From contig OZ007571.1 in assembly GCA_963931925.1 (NCBI GenBank), positions 16,114,506 to 16,178,505 on the forward strand: a stretch of DNA of 64,000 nucleotides, in the 5' to 3' direction. The position numbers were made by a program, and so were the translations under genes. Below the pieces are notes generated by a model. The model was not told the origin of the DNA. It saw only the letters and a list, made by a program, of their open reading frames with translations, and searched no databases. The stretch is from Onchidella celtica (taxonomy: Eukaryota; Mollusca; Gastropoda; Systellommatophora; Onchidiidae). Positions 23,028 to 45,664 of this stretch are shown here, piece after piece (within the stretch, counting starts at the first letter, position 1; each line of letters begins with the position of its first letter).

Positions 23028-24123
23028 GTAAACGTGCAGTATCGCGACATATGTTGTTTACATCCATGGCGGCCATCTTGTGACGTAATGGGTATCGTAG
23101 GTGGGCGATCCAGGTGGGTTATGATGGTATCGTGAATACTGATATTCGCTCTCCTTCTTTTGTTTGATAATAAAATTTAATAAAATATTTTTGATTTGTC
23201 TGTTTGTTTATTTGCTGTTGTTCTTTTGGTGTTGCTTGAATAAATAAAATGTTATTAATGAAAAAGGCAAAACATTATGTAGACTATTTTAAATTTTAGG
23301 CCTACTGTGGTGAGTGTGTCTAAAAAACTGTCTTGAGTACAGTATCGAAAATACGACTGATTAGATCTACCAAATTTCGATTCTTTTTCATGAATTGCCA
23401 AATAAATACAAGTGTCAGCGAGGTATATGTTTTCTAGGCCAAAAAGCATACACTAAATTGTAAATAAGTTGGAAGTTTCAATGTTTGAACTGTTTTAGTT
23501 TGTTCAATGTTTGGACACTGTTTTGAATTTTACAGTCTTCAATTTTTGGAAGCTGTTTTGACACTGTTTTGGATTTTACGAACTCTTTCTTACTGCAATA
23601 AAGTTTCTATTCATTGTTCTGGGTGTGGACAGTGCACACAGTTTCGTTTCATAAGGTACGGTAACAACTGATTTTTTTAATTTTATTTATTTATCATTTT
23701 AATTATAGTCTAGATCTATTTATTTTTTGTTTTTAATTTTTAATACAACAACACACATGAACACTAAAAGATTATAGTCAATACAACTAAACAGATAAGC
23801 AATAATCAAATTTAATAATAATAGATCTATACAATGAAACAGATGAACAAGAAAATATAATCTAGTCAGTAAGACAAAACAGATGAACAAGCTAAGATTA
23901 TTCTCAACCATCACTCCTCCTCACCAAAACTACCACTAGCACCATCTCGCTTTCTCTCTCTCTCTCTCTAATCCAATTCTAATCAAATATCAAAATTCTA
24001 ATCGAATATCAATACTCGCGATACCATCATAACCCACCTGGATCGCCCACCTACGATACCCATTACGTCACAAGATGGCCGCCATGGATGTAAACAACAT
24101 ATGTCGCGATACTGCACGTTTAC
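23028..24123. mobile_element. Foldback/MITE-like element with >100-bp terminal inverted repeats
   Basis: The first 105 bp (GTAAACGTGCAGTATCGCGA...) is an exact inverted copy of the last 105 bp, and a less exact match continues to about 121 bp. The flanks share CCAT (23024-23027 and 24124-24127), a possible 4-bp target duplication. The interior is AT-rich with no transposase. The inverted repeats are CpG-rich and contain CGGCCATCTTG (YY1-like) and TGACGTAA (CRE/ATF-like) side by side at 23070-23088. The superfamily is undecided. Confidence 0.85.
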
Positions 24124-25651
24124 CCATGTGAGGCCCAACTAATATTATACATCTCCAATAGGCCTACATGTAATTAATTACACATCTTAAACATTAAACA
24201 CACAATCACAATCACACTGCTCTCTATAGCATAGTGGTACTGGCAAGGTACACAAATACCCGTAATACAATCAAGTGTGTAGTGCCGCTCGCTATAACAT
24301 AAGCCGTCCACATTAACATGTCAGGAAATCCTCACTGCCTACCACAACAAGGCAATGCTACACATACACTATATGCACACAAGCAAATCGTGATAGCTTG
24401 GTTAGCGAGCCATCATTATTATCTAGCACCGCAAACGTTAACTTTGACAATAAAGTCACAATATCAAGACACTGCACTGCACCGCGCATCTTACACGTCT
24501 AATGACAATGGCAATTACCGTTGAGCCGGACTCATAATAGTCTCTGTAGATCGGCATTCTCTACGCGGCATCCAAGAAAGGGGGGGGGGGTGCGCAAATT
24601 AAAGTCACTTCTAATATAATAGTCTCCAACTTACCCAAAGTTTCTCTGCTACTGGCGCAACTGGACTAGGCCATGTTTTGGGCGAGGCGCGCCACGGCAG
24701 GCCGCCGTCGGTCTAGGTTCACTGTGCTGTCGGCTCTTGTCTCTGCGTCTTTGATGGAGTGTGCTGACCACTCGAACTCGCGTCTTATTTATGAGCCAGC
24801 GCGGACGTCCGAGAGAGCTATTACGTAGTCCAGTTTTGGACAAGTGAAAGGCTCGGACATGGAGTCCAGCCCGACAATAAAACTGGTTAGGGTCCTAACA
24901 CAATCGAATTTACAGTACGGTTAAAAGGGTGCACACAAAAGTCAATTAGGTATCCCAGTAAACTGCAGAAATTACTCTATGGTCCCCTCCAGCTATAATT
25001 GAATAAATTTGACCCAGGTTGGAATTATCGGGGATAACATGCGTCTAACTCATAGTTTGCTTTAAATCCGAGACCCTCTTATTAATTATTTCAATAGGAC
25101 ATGTGCATCAAAGCACAACGAAATTAGTACCATTATAAAGTAGAAACTTGCTGCTAAAATTCTAACTGACTACTTATACCAGAAACCCGGTAATAGTTTT
25201 AATACAAATTTTCAAAGTGTCAGGACTAACAACATTCGACAATTTTGTGCGGGATACTTTCGTCCATTAATACGACGTATCTCCATTGATAACAAACGTT
25301 ATCACGAGTACCTATTTTGTACCGATAGGGTATTGTCTACTCTCAAAAATGAATTCGGGTTCCCGTCCTCCTGTCGGTGGATAACAACGAAGGAGCGAGT
25401 TGTAAGAAACTTAAAGCCATGATATAAGAGTTGGAAGCCCGGTGGTCAACATTTCCAACTGACCAATCAAAATGCGCGCTTTTCACCGTGATGTGAATAA
25501 CGGGTCCCGCGCTAGTATTACAAGGGAAATAATCCAATTAATGGTACTCGGCCAAGTGTCCATAAACTACTATGAGTGGCCGTCCCTCACTCACGCACTA
25601 GAGTTACCATGAAAGCACATTAAAAATAGAAAGTCGTTCATCCTCTCACAC
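24124..25651. other. Unassigned intergenic DNA with a GC-rich patch
   Basis: The stretch at about 24640-24870 is GC- and CpG-richer than its surroundings and could be promoter-like. No exon could be supported. A G-run lies at about 24580. Confidence 0.35.
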
Positions 25652-25743
25652 AATTATAAACCTCAACTCGAGCATGGCACTTGTGGTGAGCTTTGGACAA
25701 GAGACCAGTAATGTGAGCACTGCAACCTTCTTTGATTCTGATG
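25652..25743. repeat. Second copy of the 21.86-kb repeat unit
   Basis: About 92 bp, from ACAATTATAAACCTC to TTTGATTCTGATG, matches 21857-21948 with a single difference seen by eye. The flanking sequences are unrelated. Confidence 0.8.
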
Positions 25744-26062
25744 AGCAATACTGTTTTAATGCTGTCGTTTTACCCTTATATTATGGCTCAAAATTCAATA
25801 AATACACTGTAATAGACCGCAAGTCAAAACCCCACCCACCAATGCCAATTGTTCAACAATGATCTTTGCGCCCATTAGCAGAACAAGGAATGTCTTACCT
25901 CAGTCTGCCAGTTTTGTTGGTCGTCAGCTCTTCTGTTCCAACCACTAGCAAGATCTGCTCCAAATCTCCAGATTTACCGTAAACACAATATTTTCACCGA
26001 CATCCATAATACCAGAAATTACATGTGCATGTCTGACCCGAGTACTACCGGTCCTGAATCCC

Positions 26063-26262
26063 GCATGAGACCTTGTCTATTGGTGTATTGACGCTGCAAA
26101 CTGTCATTGATCAGTAGGCTACAGTTGGGAATACATTGTTACGTTTTAGACTCTAGGTTTACTACAGTCCAGAGAATGACTAGGCAACTTGCCTCAGACA
26201 TTTCACACCAAACCATGAAATGACACGATTAATCCATTGTGTTGCCTAACGTCAAGAGTTTG
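26063..26262 (+). repeat. Dispersed repeat, copy B
   Basis: This matches 15379-15580 in the same orientation, starting at CATGAGACCTTGT and ending at GTCAAGAGTTTG. Confidence 0.85.
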
Positions 26263-28870
26263 CAGGGCCAATCTTGATACATGTAGATGTGATCGTACTT
26301 GCTCTGTTGTTTATCAGTCTTAATTGGGCAAGGGACTTGAGTCAGAGATGTAACTTCAAACGCATGTCTTTTATTCTTGAATACACATGTATGTGGTAAT
26401 GTCTCCACTATTGGTAACATTAGTGCCGTCTTAATGCATGAGCACAATGGGCATTTGCCCAGGGATTAAGGGGCCCCCGTGCATGCAATTTACATTGGTT
26501 TTTGAATCGGGGAAGAAAATCCCGCCTTCGCCTATTGCTTTGCCCACGGGCCCATAATGATAAGACGACCCTGAGTTACAGTGAGTAACACTGAAGTAGG
26601 GAAGTAACTTCAACAGACAGTTTCATATGAAAAAAAAAATGCACGTAGTTTTATGTTGCTCGATGGAGAACAATACATATATAGACCTAGCCTCCTGTCC
26701 ACACCTGCAAAGTATAGACATTTTTTAAAATCTGTATTTACATGCATGATCCAGGAATCTGGGGTACTGCTTGTGAGTAAATCATGTGTCAAGGACATTG
26801 TCGTAAACTTATTTTTTTCCTGCTATTTTAGGAAATTGTCTATGCCCCGTATAAGATTCTAGAAGGTAGTATATGGCATCATGTGCCAGGGACAATAACA
26901 TTGACACAGACAGTGGTTCTTTCCTGCTTCTTTGGAAAGTTACCCATGCCCCTTACATGGTTCTAGAAGGCAGTTTGTGTCTTTCTGCCTGCATGTGCGC
27001 ATTTTTGTTTGTTTGTCCTGAAAAGGAGGACAGGATGGTCGGAAAGCAAAAGTTAACATAGAGCGGACAAACGTCTCAAATGCAACAGAAACACAACTTA
27101 TCACGCCACTTTCATCCCCTCAAACAGCCAAAATAGTGAGCTCTTCTGGGAAAATGTTGCAATAAAATTCAGGCTTACAGCAAATGTAAACAACAGACGA
27201 TTTATCAACATGACATGGTAGGCGCACGCATGACCATCTAAAGAACACTTCAATTAGTAGGCCTAATACCTTGTTAATTGCAGGGCCAAACAGTGCTAAC
27301 TTCTCCCAGTTTCATTACTTTCATACATTTCTATCGACATCGACCTAATTTGACATTAATTGTTATCATCAATGCAATGATTAAAGGTTACATGAGTTTA
27401 TCTGTAGAAATATTTGGGGTGGACCAAGGACAAGGCACACTGACTTTGCCTATCTATCTTACCTTATATGAATAAGGCAGGATGAAAAACAAACGGACAA
27501 ATGATTGGAAAGTTAGAGTGAAGGAAATGGACAGGGATACCAGCTGCTTACAGTACCCATGTCCTAACAATAACGTTTTAGTTCAAATATTCTTTGGGTA
27601 TACATGTATTTTCTTAAATAATTCACTGCTCGCCTTCTCATTGGAATCTTTTGTCAGTTTAGGTTTTCTATGCGAGTTAGGAGTGAGCTATTTTCATACA
27701 TACATATACATTGTATTTGTATATTTATTATAAGCTTATTTCAAAATTAAAAGTGAGCTAGTGTTGTGTACGTGTTATGCATGTATCTCCGTTTTTAAAG
27801 TTAAGAGAGGGCTGTTTTCATGTACATTTGTGGGTGACACCAAAATAATTCATCAGGGAGATCCCTTGCTTCCACAGTCGTAGAGCAACAAGTTTTCAAT
27901 TTAAGTGTCGATTAGTTTTGCCCGTTATTTCAGCCACTTTTTCCCCCCTTCGTCGGATGTCTAATAGGAGAAAACAAACCCCCGAAAAAAAACAAACAAA
28001 CTGAGTGGATGGTGGGAACATGGGTATCTCTGCTTACATACATACATATCATATTAAAGAAAGAAAAAAACATCTGAGGTGGTCGCAGTAAGGCTTGGAG
28101 CAGAGGAAGTCTGTCCTCTATGCATTTTATTGTATCGTTTCTATAGTTTTCTTACTCTTTGGCGAGGCGAGGCTTTGCAGCATACAGCCTTTTCATTTGG
28201 CCACATTTTAACCTTACATGTCACATCGACTAGCTCGCAGTCGGCGATGCGTGTTGTAAACCCTCTTTATTTTTTTTTTCGCAGCGTCATATCAGATATT
28301 TTGTGCGTGCTGTGCTTACTTCTATTTGTGACCTTGTGTGCACATATCAATTTGGCTGCAAAATACACGTGTACATTGTTAGCGGCTGGAGAAAATATGA
28401 AACAAGACATCCGGACGACAAACAGATTCTCCCCCCGCCCCCCCCCCCCCCTCGATCCTGTTAGGTTTGACGAGGACAAATGGATCATGATTGTGAAATA
28501 AAAGGCATGCGCTGGTCACTGATAGTCCAGGTGCATTTCTGACCTAGCTTAAATCAAATTTGAATGAGTTATTAAATGCTTTATGAGCTGCAAATAAAAC
28601 TGCTTGAGATGAAGAGCATGCCACGGTTTGCATATCAGTACTGACAAAATGTTTAAGCTTTGAACCACAGAACCTACATGTATTTTACAAAGAACTGTGA
28701 ACTCTCAGACATATCTCATGGTCTCCAGACACTTATTTGTAATAATGTGAGTGACAATTTGAATTATTTATTCACAGTTAGATTGATTATGTAATTATGT
28801 TCAAAGTTATGTATATTTATGTATATTTGTGCATATATGGATTATATATATACACCCTTTCAACTTCCGC
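26263..28870. other. Unassigned intergenic DNA
   Basis: No gene is supported. Segments near 26815-26865 and 26930-26975 resemble each other (ATGCCCC followed by TTCTAGAAGG), suggesting a local duplication. A C-run lies at about 28439-28452. Confidence 0.4.
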
Positions 28871-28879
28871 GTTACGGTT

Positions 28880-29230
28880 GTTTGTGGGGAGCTGCACGGC
28901 TTCAAAAAGCACCGTATAGGGCAAAAACCTCAACTTGCCTTGATGATGACATCTGGATATGTACACATTCAATCAAAGCAAAGATGCATTTTCATGCCAG
29001 AACCAGCACGTAACAGGTTTGTACAGTTGGGTGCCCAACAAGAGGATGGCATCGTTCGACCGTTGTCCACCGCTTCCGCCCTACAAGTGGGGCACGCCGC
29101 CATTTTGTTTCCAAATCACGTGATATGGAGGACGGTAAATTAAAAGGGTCTATACAGTGCCCTGCATGCTCACGACTCTGTAAGTCCCAACTTGGACTAC
29201 AGAGCCATCCCCGCATACATATATGACTAT
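28880..29230 (+). pseudogene. Possible decayed LINE 3' end with C2H2 finger
   Basis: A plus-strand frame ending at about 29222 reads CPACSRLCKSQLGLQSH followed by PRIHI. This is a C2H2-type finger of the same design as the C-terminal finger of the LINEs in this window (CxxC, GL, SHxRxH). Upstream frames are broken. An AATAAA follows at 29425-29430. It could instead be a terminal exon of an unknown gene. Confidence 0.4.
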
Positions 29231-29445
29231 GCAGATATGTTCTCCATAGATTATGCAAGCACAATAGAAGAAATTTTGTACAGGTGTTTTTGTATGAACA
29301 TGTACAAGTCATGTCATTCTGACTCATTCCATGAAAAGTTGAAATGACAGAATAAAAAAGTGAGAGACAAAAATATACCACACATTGTTTTACTAACTGT
29401 ACATTTTTGTAAATATGATTTGTCAATAAAAGGCTCAGATAGCGA

Positions 29446-30410
29446 GGCAGAAAGATGAGCCTACTATTTTATCCTGCATTTCAAGATTATACTCTGAACT
29501 TTGGATAGTAAAACTTACTCAGATGATTCCTCATCTTCACCCTTGCCACACATTAACAATTCCACTATACAGACATCCTTTCTTACTATAAGAAACAGCC
29601 AAAGTATGCCATTTGAAATCCGTGTTTATTGCCATTTAATTCTCACATCACTTTATTAACAGCAGCACACACCTGCAGCCACGCAAGGAGACAAATACAG
29701 AATAAGACAAGAGTAATCAATGTGCTGTGATCATTCTAGATCACATATTAGTGCACCAAACACAACCAATTTCTAACAAAGGATTCGCAAAGAAATCAAT
29801 GTGTGGACTTCTATTCAGTCCATTATGAATTGCCATGATAACTTTATGAAGAATTCTGATTAAATGTAATATATACATGTATATCTTTACAATTACACAT
29901 CAGGATTTTGTGGGTTGGACAGGTAATCCATGAACAATCCACTATATTATATATTTGATCTATAGATCATTAAAACATCAGCATCCACAATTTCTGACAA
30001 GCTTACCAACAACCACTCCCCAAACCACTTTTCTCTCTCAACTTCAAAAAGAATACAGAAGAATACACTCCACTTGTATGAAACAGGGACTTACATATAT
30101 CCCACATCTATTTACAAAAGATTGACATAATAACACTTTATGGCACACATCACACAGAGAAAATCAGCTGCATTGAAATCTACATGATCAAATGAAGCAC
30201 TGATCTGTTTAGTATAGAGAATTACTTTGTCCGATAATAATGGTTATCTCTGACAAGCTAATAATAAGTAAGTATTATGGTCATGTATTGGCAGGTTAAA
30301 GTGAAAAGGAAATCATGCATATAGGTAATTGTGGTATCAACCTCAAAACTATGCCAACAATGTGATAAATCTTGAATTTATTTTCAAATCCTAACTCTGC
30401 CATTGGACTT
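29446..30410 (-). terminator. Probable 3' UTR of phosphoglucomutase
   Basis: Minus-strand AATAAA signals occur at 29652-29657 and 29625-29630, about 750-790 bp past the stop codon. Nothing else is recognised. Confidence 0.5.
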
Positions 30411-40490
<10,080 letters not shown>

Positions 40491-40766
40491 AACGTATGTA
40501 GGATGATGCGTCTATGAAGCAACAACAATTGGCAAAAAGAGTTTCAGGGTTAGTTTGTAATGTACGTACTTTACCGGTTTGCCACGACAAATAATTGACC
40601 CTTCTCTTTCAGACCATCCTTGAACTATCGTACCTTGACCTTGGCAAAAGGTCATGGCTATTATCGGTCACCAGCTAAAAGCCTTGTGGTGTATGAACGG
40701 CGTTGTCATTCACGCATTCTGAAAATGTGCTGTGGCCGACCGACTGACTGATAGCTTTTTGCTTTA

Positions 40767-43297
40767 AGATAAGATAAGATAAGATAAATTTTATTCGTCC
40801 TTGTACAAGGAAATTTGTTTTGATCTTTGAATACATAACAATACAGTTACAGAAGCAGAAAGTATGATACATAGCGCGCACACACACATATATACACACA
40901 CACTGATAAATTAACTAAATTAACAAAATTAACAGTGCACACAATATGCTTCCCTGACTAAAACACATTGACCTGACACGCAGGACATAATTCAACTGTG
41001 CACAGATTACGATCAAGATGACGACATTATTGTAACATCCAAGTTGATGATGGAATAAACGATTTAAAGTAGCGCTCAGTTTTAGTTTTCTTTGACAACA
41101 GCCTTAAACTTCTTACAGATCTTATATATTCCTTGTTCAGGGGATGTTGGGGGTCATTTATAATAATATTAGCTTTTTTAATACAAGCACCAGTGTACAG
41201 CTCATCAAAATATGACAGATCACAGATACAAATTTTGGATGCTTTTTTAATTAAATTATTGATCTTATTTTTATCTTTTTGTAAGATGTTTCCTCCCCAA
41301 CAGACAACCCCATACATCAAAACGCTCTGAATAGCCATGGTGTAAAATATTTTCAGAATGCTTTTGCTAACTTTTAAAAAGCGGAGCTTTCTGAGGAAAT
41401 ACATGCGCTGGTTGGCTTTCTTGTATACATATGTTACATGCGCATGCCAGTTAAGCAATGAATCAATAGTAATGCCAAGATATTAAGGCCTCTGTGACAA
41501 TTTCAACCTCTTCATTGTTGATAGTAAGAGGGCAAACAGGATCGTTGTTATTTTTCCTAAAGTCAAAAACAAGCTCTTTTGTTTTCTTAACATTCAGTAG
41601 AAGATAGTTGTTATTACACCAACAATGAAAGGATTGTACAATGTTAGAATATTCGTGGCCAGAGTTAGGTAAAAGGCCTAAAATAGCAGAGTCGTCGGCA
41701 AATTTAAGAAGGTAAACGTTGTTGTGTGTCACAGTGAAATCATTTGTATACAATGTATACAAGGCAGGTGACAGCACGCAGCCTTGAGGCGCTCCTGTGT
41801 TTGTTGTGAGTAATTTGGAAAATGTGTTGTTTATATCCACAAACTGGCTTCTCTGTGTTAGAAATTCGAAGATCCAGCTCTTTAAAAAAGAACTCACGTG
41901 TAGGTTGGTAAGCTTTTGAAACATTAAGTGCGGTTGTATGGTGTTAAACGCAGACGAAAAATCGACTAGGAGCACACGAACACAGGTTTTACCAGTGTCT
42001 AAATGACTGTAGATGTTATGCAATAAAAACAATAAGGCGTCTTCTGTGTTCCTGTTTTCTTTGTATGCAAATTGCAAAGGATCGAGATTTTGTTTGACCT
42101 CCTTCGTTAGTTCAGTTAAAACAAGTTTTTCAAAGCATTTAAAGATAATGGAAGTTAATGCAACTGGGCGAAGGTCGTTCATTTCAGATATTTTTGGTTT
42201 TTTGGGGACAGGTAAGATTTTTGACAATCTCCAAATGTTTGGTATGTAATGGTTTTGAAAGGATTTGTTGAAGATGAAAGTAAAAATTTTTGCTAGTTGT
42301 TCAGCACATGTTCTCACTACTTTGCTTCCAATGTTATCTGGTCCAGATGCCTTTCTTTCCTTAACAGATTTAAATTGTTTCACAACAGCATCATAATCAA
42401 AACAAATATTACATTCATCATTATCAAAATCAAAACTGTCTCTTATTTCCTGGTGTTGGTTGGAGAAATCGTGTTTGTCAAAGCGACAGTAGAACTGATT
42501 CAATTCATTGGCAAATTCGCTTTCATTCACAACATTCACTTTATTCTTCATACAATCGTACCCCGTAACCTGTTTCATTCCCTTCCACACAGATGACATG
42601 TCATTTGATTTAAAACTTGCTTCAATTTTATCTTTGTATTCTTTTTTACACACTTTGATTCTCTTTTTAATTTGTTTGTTTACTTTAGCGAGGTCGCTTT
42701 TACTATAGTTTTTTCGGAGTCTTTTTTTGTCAACAATAGCTTCAAGGCATTCTTTTGTTAACCATGGTTTACTATTTGGATACACACACACACTTTTCTT
42801 AGGTATAATTAGATCTTCACAAAACTGGATGTAGGAGTTAACAGTAAGAACAAGGTCGTCTAAATTAGTACACGTGTTTGTAAAAATGTCCCAATCCGTG
42901 CAGCCAAAACAGGCTTGAAGTTGGTCGCAGGCCTCGTCTGTCCATGTTTTTATTACTTTTGGTGTCTGCTTCATAAGTTCTTAACACAGGTCGATACTTT
43001 GGTTGCATAGATATCATAAGATGGTCTGAGTTCCCCAGTGGTGGTAGAGGGAAAGAACGATAGGCGCCAGGGATATTACAATAAAATAAGTCCAGAGTGT
43101 TCTCGTCTCTAGTAGGAATGGTGACATATTGGGTGTAGTGCGGGATGTTGTCCATGGTTGCATGATTAAAATCTCCTTGTATGATGTGAACAGCGTCTGG
43201 CCATTTTGATTCCTGTGTATTTATGATGTTATGAAGGGTTGTTGCGGCGGTGGTCTTGTTAGCATCTGGTGGTATGTAGACGGTGTTGAAAACCACA
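40767..43297 (-). mobile_element. Second LINE type (CR1/Rex1-like), 5'-truncated
   Basis: The 3' tail on the minus strand is a (TTATC)n run (plus strand 40767-40787). It is preceded by a short 3' UTR and the RT frames. The 5' side stops inside the endonuclease at about 43297. No clear target-site duplication was seen. It lies about 280 bp upstream of the PGM start and on the same strand, so its 3' end points into the PGM promoter region. Confidence 0.8.
41027..43296 (-). pseudogene. CR1/Rex1-like LINE endonuclease-RT, two frameshifts
   Basis: Frame one (43296-42970) holds the end of the endonuclease: NTVYIPPDAN, HIIQGDFNHA and GNSDHLMI. A frameshift near 42970 leads to the 503-codon RT frame (to 41463), with SGPDNIGSKV, NDLRPVALTSI, VLLVDFSSAFNT, GAPQGCVLSPALY and the catalytic LLKFADDSAI. 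A second shift near 41460 leads to the last 143 codons (to 41027), with QRMYFLRKLRFLK and SVLMYGVVCWGG, the thumb/C-terminal block typical of Rex1-like elements. The frame breaks make it inactive. Confidence 0.85.
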
Positions 43298-43496
43298 TTT
43301 AGTGGATGACAAGGATGTTGGAGGCGGTGCTGCAGTTTATGTGCCCTTCACATACTGTAATAGAAACTGGAAAATCGGTGGCGATTATCAGGAAATCTGT
43401 CTGGCCACTGTGTCAACACTGAACCAAGGAACTGAAGCTCAATACAATATTATGGTGGAAATAATTATGTTGTGTCCGCCCATATCGTTTCTATGA
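43298..43496 (+). other. Possible exon or coding fragment next to the LINE 5' end
   Basis: The plus strand reads GGGAAVYVPFTYCNRNWKIG and then GDYQEICLATVSTLNQGTEA in one frame (43302-43496). It looks coding in composition, unlike its surroundings. I do not recognise the protein. It may be an exon remnant or part of an unrecognised mobile element truncated by the LINE. Confidence 0.3.
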
Positions 43497-43499
43497 TGC

Positions 43500-44232
43500 A
43501 AGAACCTAATGAGTCGATGTGCATCACACATGATTGCCCCCCCCCCCCAACCTCAAATTCCCCAGTCACTCTCCCATATAAAAAATATTGGAATTTATGA
43601 CGGCCCCTGCTTTCAATTCAATGCACGTTTTGCGTATCCGCGAATATACGAATTATAGTAGAGTAGCTATGGGTCTCCGCCAGTGGCGAAAATACTCATA
43701 GTGGTCATAGATTTGAGGTCTTTATTTTAGGAGGTTCGCTGCCCTTGGCATTTACACCTCACTTTACTTGTTTTATTATTTCTTGTTCTGGGGGGGGGGG
43801 GGGGGGGGAGATATGGATATTTTAATCTATTAATTTCAATTTTGCCCGGGCAGCGGCCTTTCGGCCTGCTCTTTACGATTTCCAACTGCCAAATAGTGGT
43901 CATAGTGTATTTACATCGGGTATTATTTGAATATCTCTATGATTTAAATCGATCTATTGCAAACATTATTACGGTTACCTCCCTTGGCAAAATTTACGTT
44001 CATTTAACATCCGTCACATACACCGCACACACACACACACACACACACAGGCAAATCTGATTCTTCTCGGCTCTATCATCTAGGATCATTTCTAATGCGG
44101 TGCAGTTGAGAGGACCTGTAAGTTCTTCAAATGTCCAAACAAAAAGGCGATATATTGATAATCACACTACTGAGTCTCCTCCCTGAATCGACAGCTACTC
44201 TGTTGTACTAAAGAATGTGTAGTGGTAGCTCT
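43500..44232. other. Unassigned DNA with G/C-runs and (AC)n
   Basis: C-run at 43538-43548, G-run at about 43791-43809, (AC)n at about 44025-44050. No gene is recognised. Confidence 0.5.
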
Positions 44233-44576
44233 TTATCCTGGGTTGTATGTAGGCCTACCAGCAGAAGACTTGGTATTATTTGCTTTGAGAGACGTGTGTT
44301 TACTCCGCTCAGATCGAGCTTGGACTTGTTTAGTCTGTGTTGTTTATTGTATTCATTTATCTATAATTATTTTATTGTTAGCCGGGGGGGGGGGGGGCAA
44401 ACATATGCTTGAGTTTCACTTTTATTATAACATTGTGGTAAATGCATTGTATAGGCTGTTTATAATCCTGACTGAGGGGCAGGATTATTTTATCAGCCCC
44501 CCCCCCCCCCCAGCAATATTATGGTAGATTTTTTGGGCCCTGCACTGCGTACATCGATCTCTTAATTTTTGTTGCA
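44233..44576 (+). repeat. Source copy of the 5' segment found on LINE copy 2
   Basis: It runs from TTATCCTGGGTTGTATG to TTTTTGTTGCA and is copied almost exactly at 45315-45664. It contains a G-run (about 44383-44397) and a C-run (about 44497-44511), which could pair as a hairpin. After the repeat the source continues TAGTTTAAATGG, whereas the copy continues into LINE sequence. Confidence 0.9.
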
Positions 44577-45295
44577 TAGTTTAAATGGTAGGCCTAAAGA
44601 CATGGTCCTGGTTGACCACTACATCGAAATATATATTTCTTTCCCTGATTACGTTTATACTATCGTTCCGATCGTTTCTGATGCACTGTCGAGGATGTAA
44701 AATGAATCGTGTTTGTGGCACTGTCTAGTGCTCGGCCACTTTAGGCCTGTTGCAGTATCCACTTCACGTAGAAGAATATAGGATTTCCTATCTCAGTCTT
44801 TAGTAAAACAGCACTGCGAGTACTAGTTTACATCAGGTTTTCTCAACATGGCAGTATTTTGGTGGGGGTATGGGACTTCAGGGGCTTGGGAATTTTTCAT
44901 AGAAATCTTAATTTCATAATGTATTTTAACCTAACTGTGTAGATAAACTGTGTTCATTTATGTCGTGTTGGTGGTTTCATTGTTTGGCTTGGATTAAATC
45001 ATCTATGCTTTCATGGTTATACTCCGCTTTCATGGTTATACGCTAGCTAATAAAGCTTGAAATAGAGTTTTAATTAAAACTTCTTTTGAATGTAGCCCAT
45101 AGATCAATACATACTGAATATATAAATATTTTTAAAATTGTTTCATTTATACTGTGTACTAACTCTGTCCAATCGTGGTGGGGTACATTTTTTTTTTTCT
45201 TTTTAATCGAAAATTGAAGTGGGGCGTGGGACTAAAAAGTTGAGGAAACCGCTCTAGGTCAAATTCACGTTTCAAGCATGTGTATTAATATCTTC
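44577..45295. other. Unassigned DNA between the repeat and LINE copy 2
   Basis: No feature is recognised. It ends at the target duplication of LINE copy 2 (45296-45311). Confidence 0.4.
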
Positions 45296-45314
45296 ATTAT
45301 ATATAGACCCTGGG

Positions 45315-45664
45315 TTATCCTGGGTTGTATGTAGGCCTACCAGCAGAAGACTTGGTATTTTTGCTTTGAGAGACATGTGTGTTTACTCCGCTCAGATCGA
45401 GCTTGGACTTGTTTAGTCTGTGTTGTTTATTGTATTCATTTATCTATAATTATTTTATTGTTAGCCGGGGGGGGGGGGGGGGGGGGGCAAACATATGCTT
45501 GAGTTTCACTTTTATTATAACATTGTGGTAAATGCATTGTATAGGCTGTTTATAATCCTGACTGAGGGGCAGGATTATTTTATCACCCCCCCCCCCCCCA
45601 GCAATATTATGGTAGATTTTTTGGGCCCTGCACTGCGTACATCGATCTCTTAATTTTTGTTGCA
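45315..45664 (+). repeat. Copied segment forming the 5' end of LINE copy 2
   Basis: It differs from 44233-44576 mainly in homopolymer length (G-run of about 21 against 14) and a few substitutions. It joins the LINE with one ambiguous base (A) at 45664/45665. Confidence 0.9.

Noticed and set aside
28079..28501. A 140-codon plus-strand frame with a hydrophobic middle.
   Set aside because: It has no initiating context, homology or splice support, and it ends in a poly-C tract.
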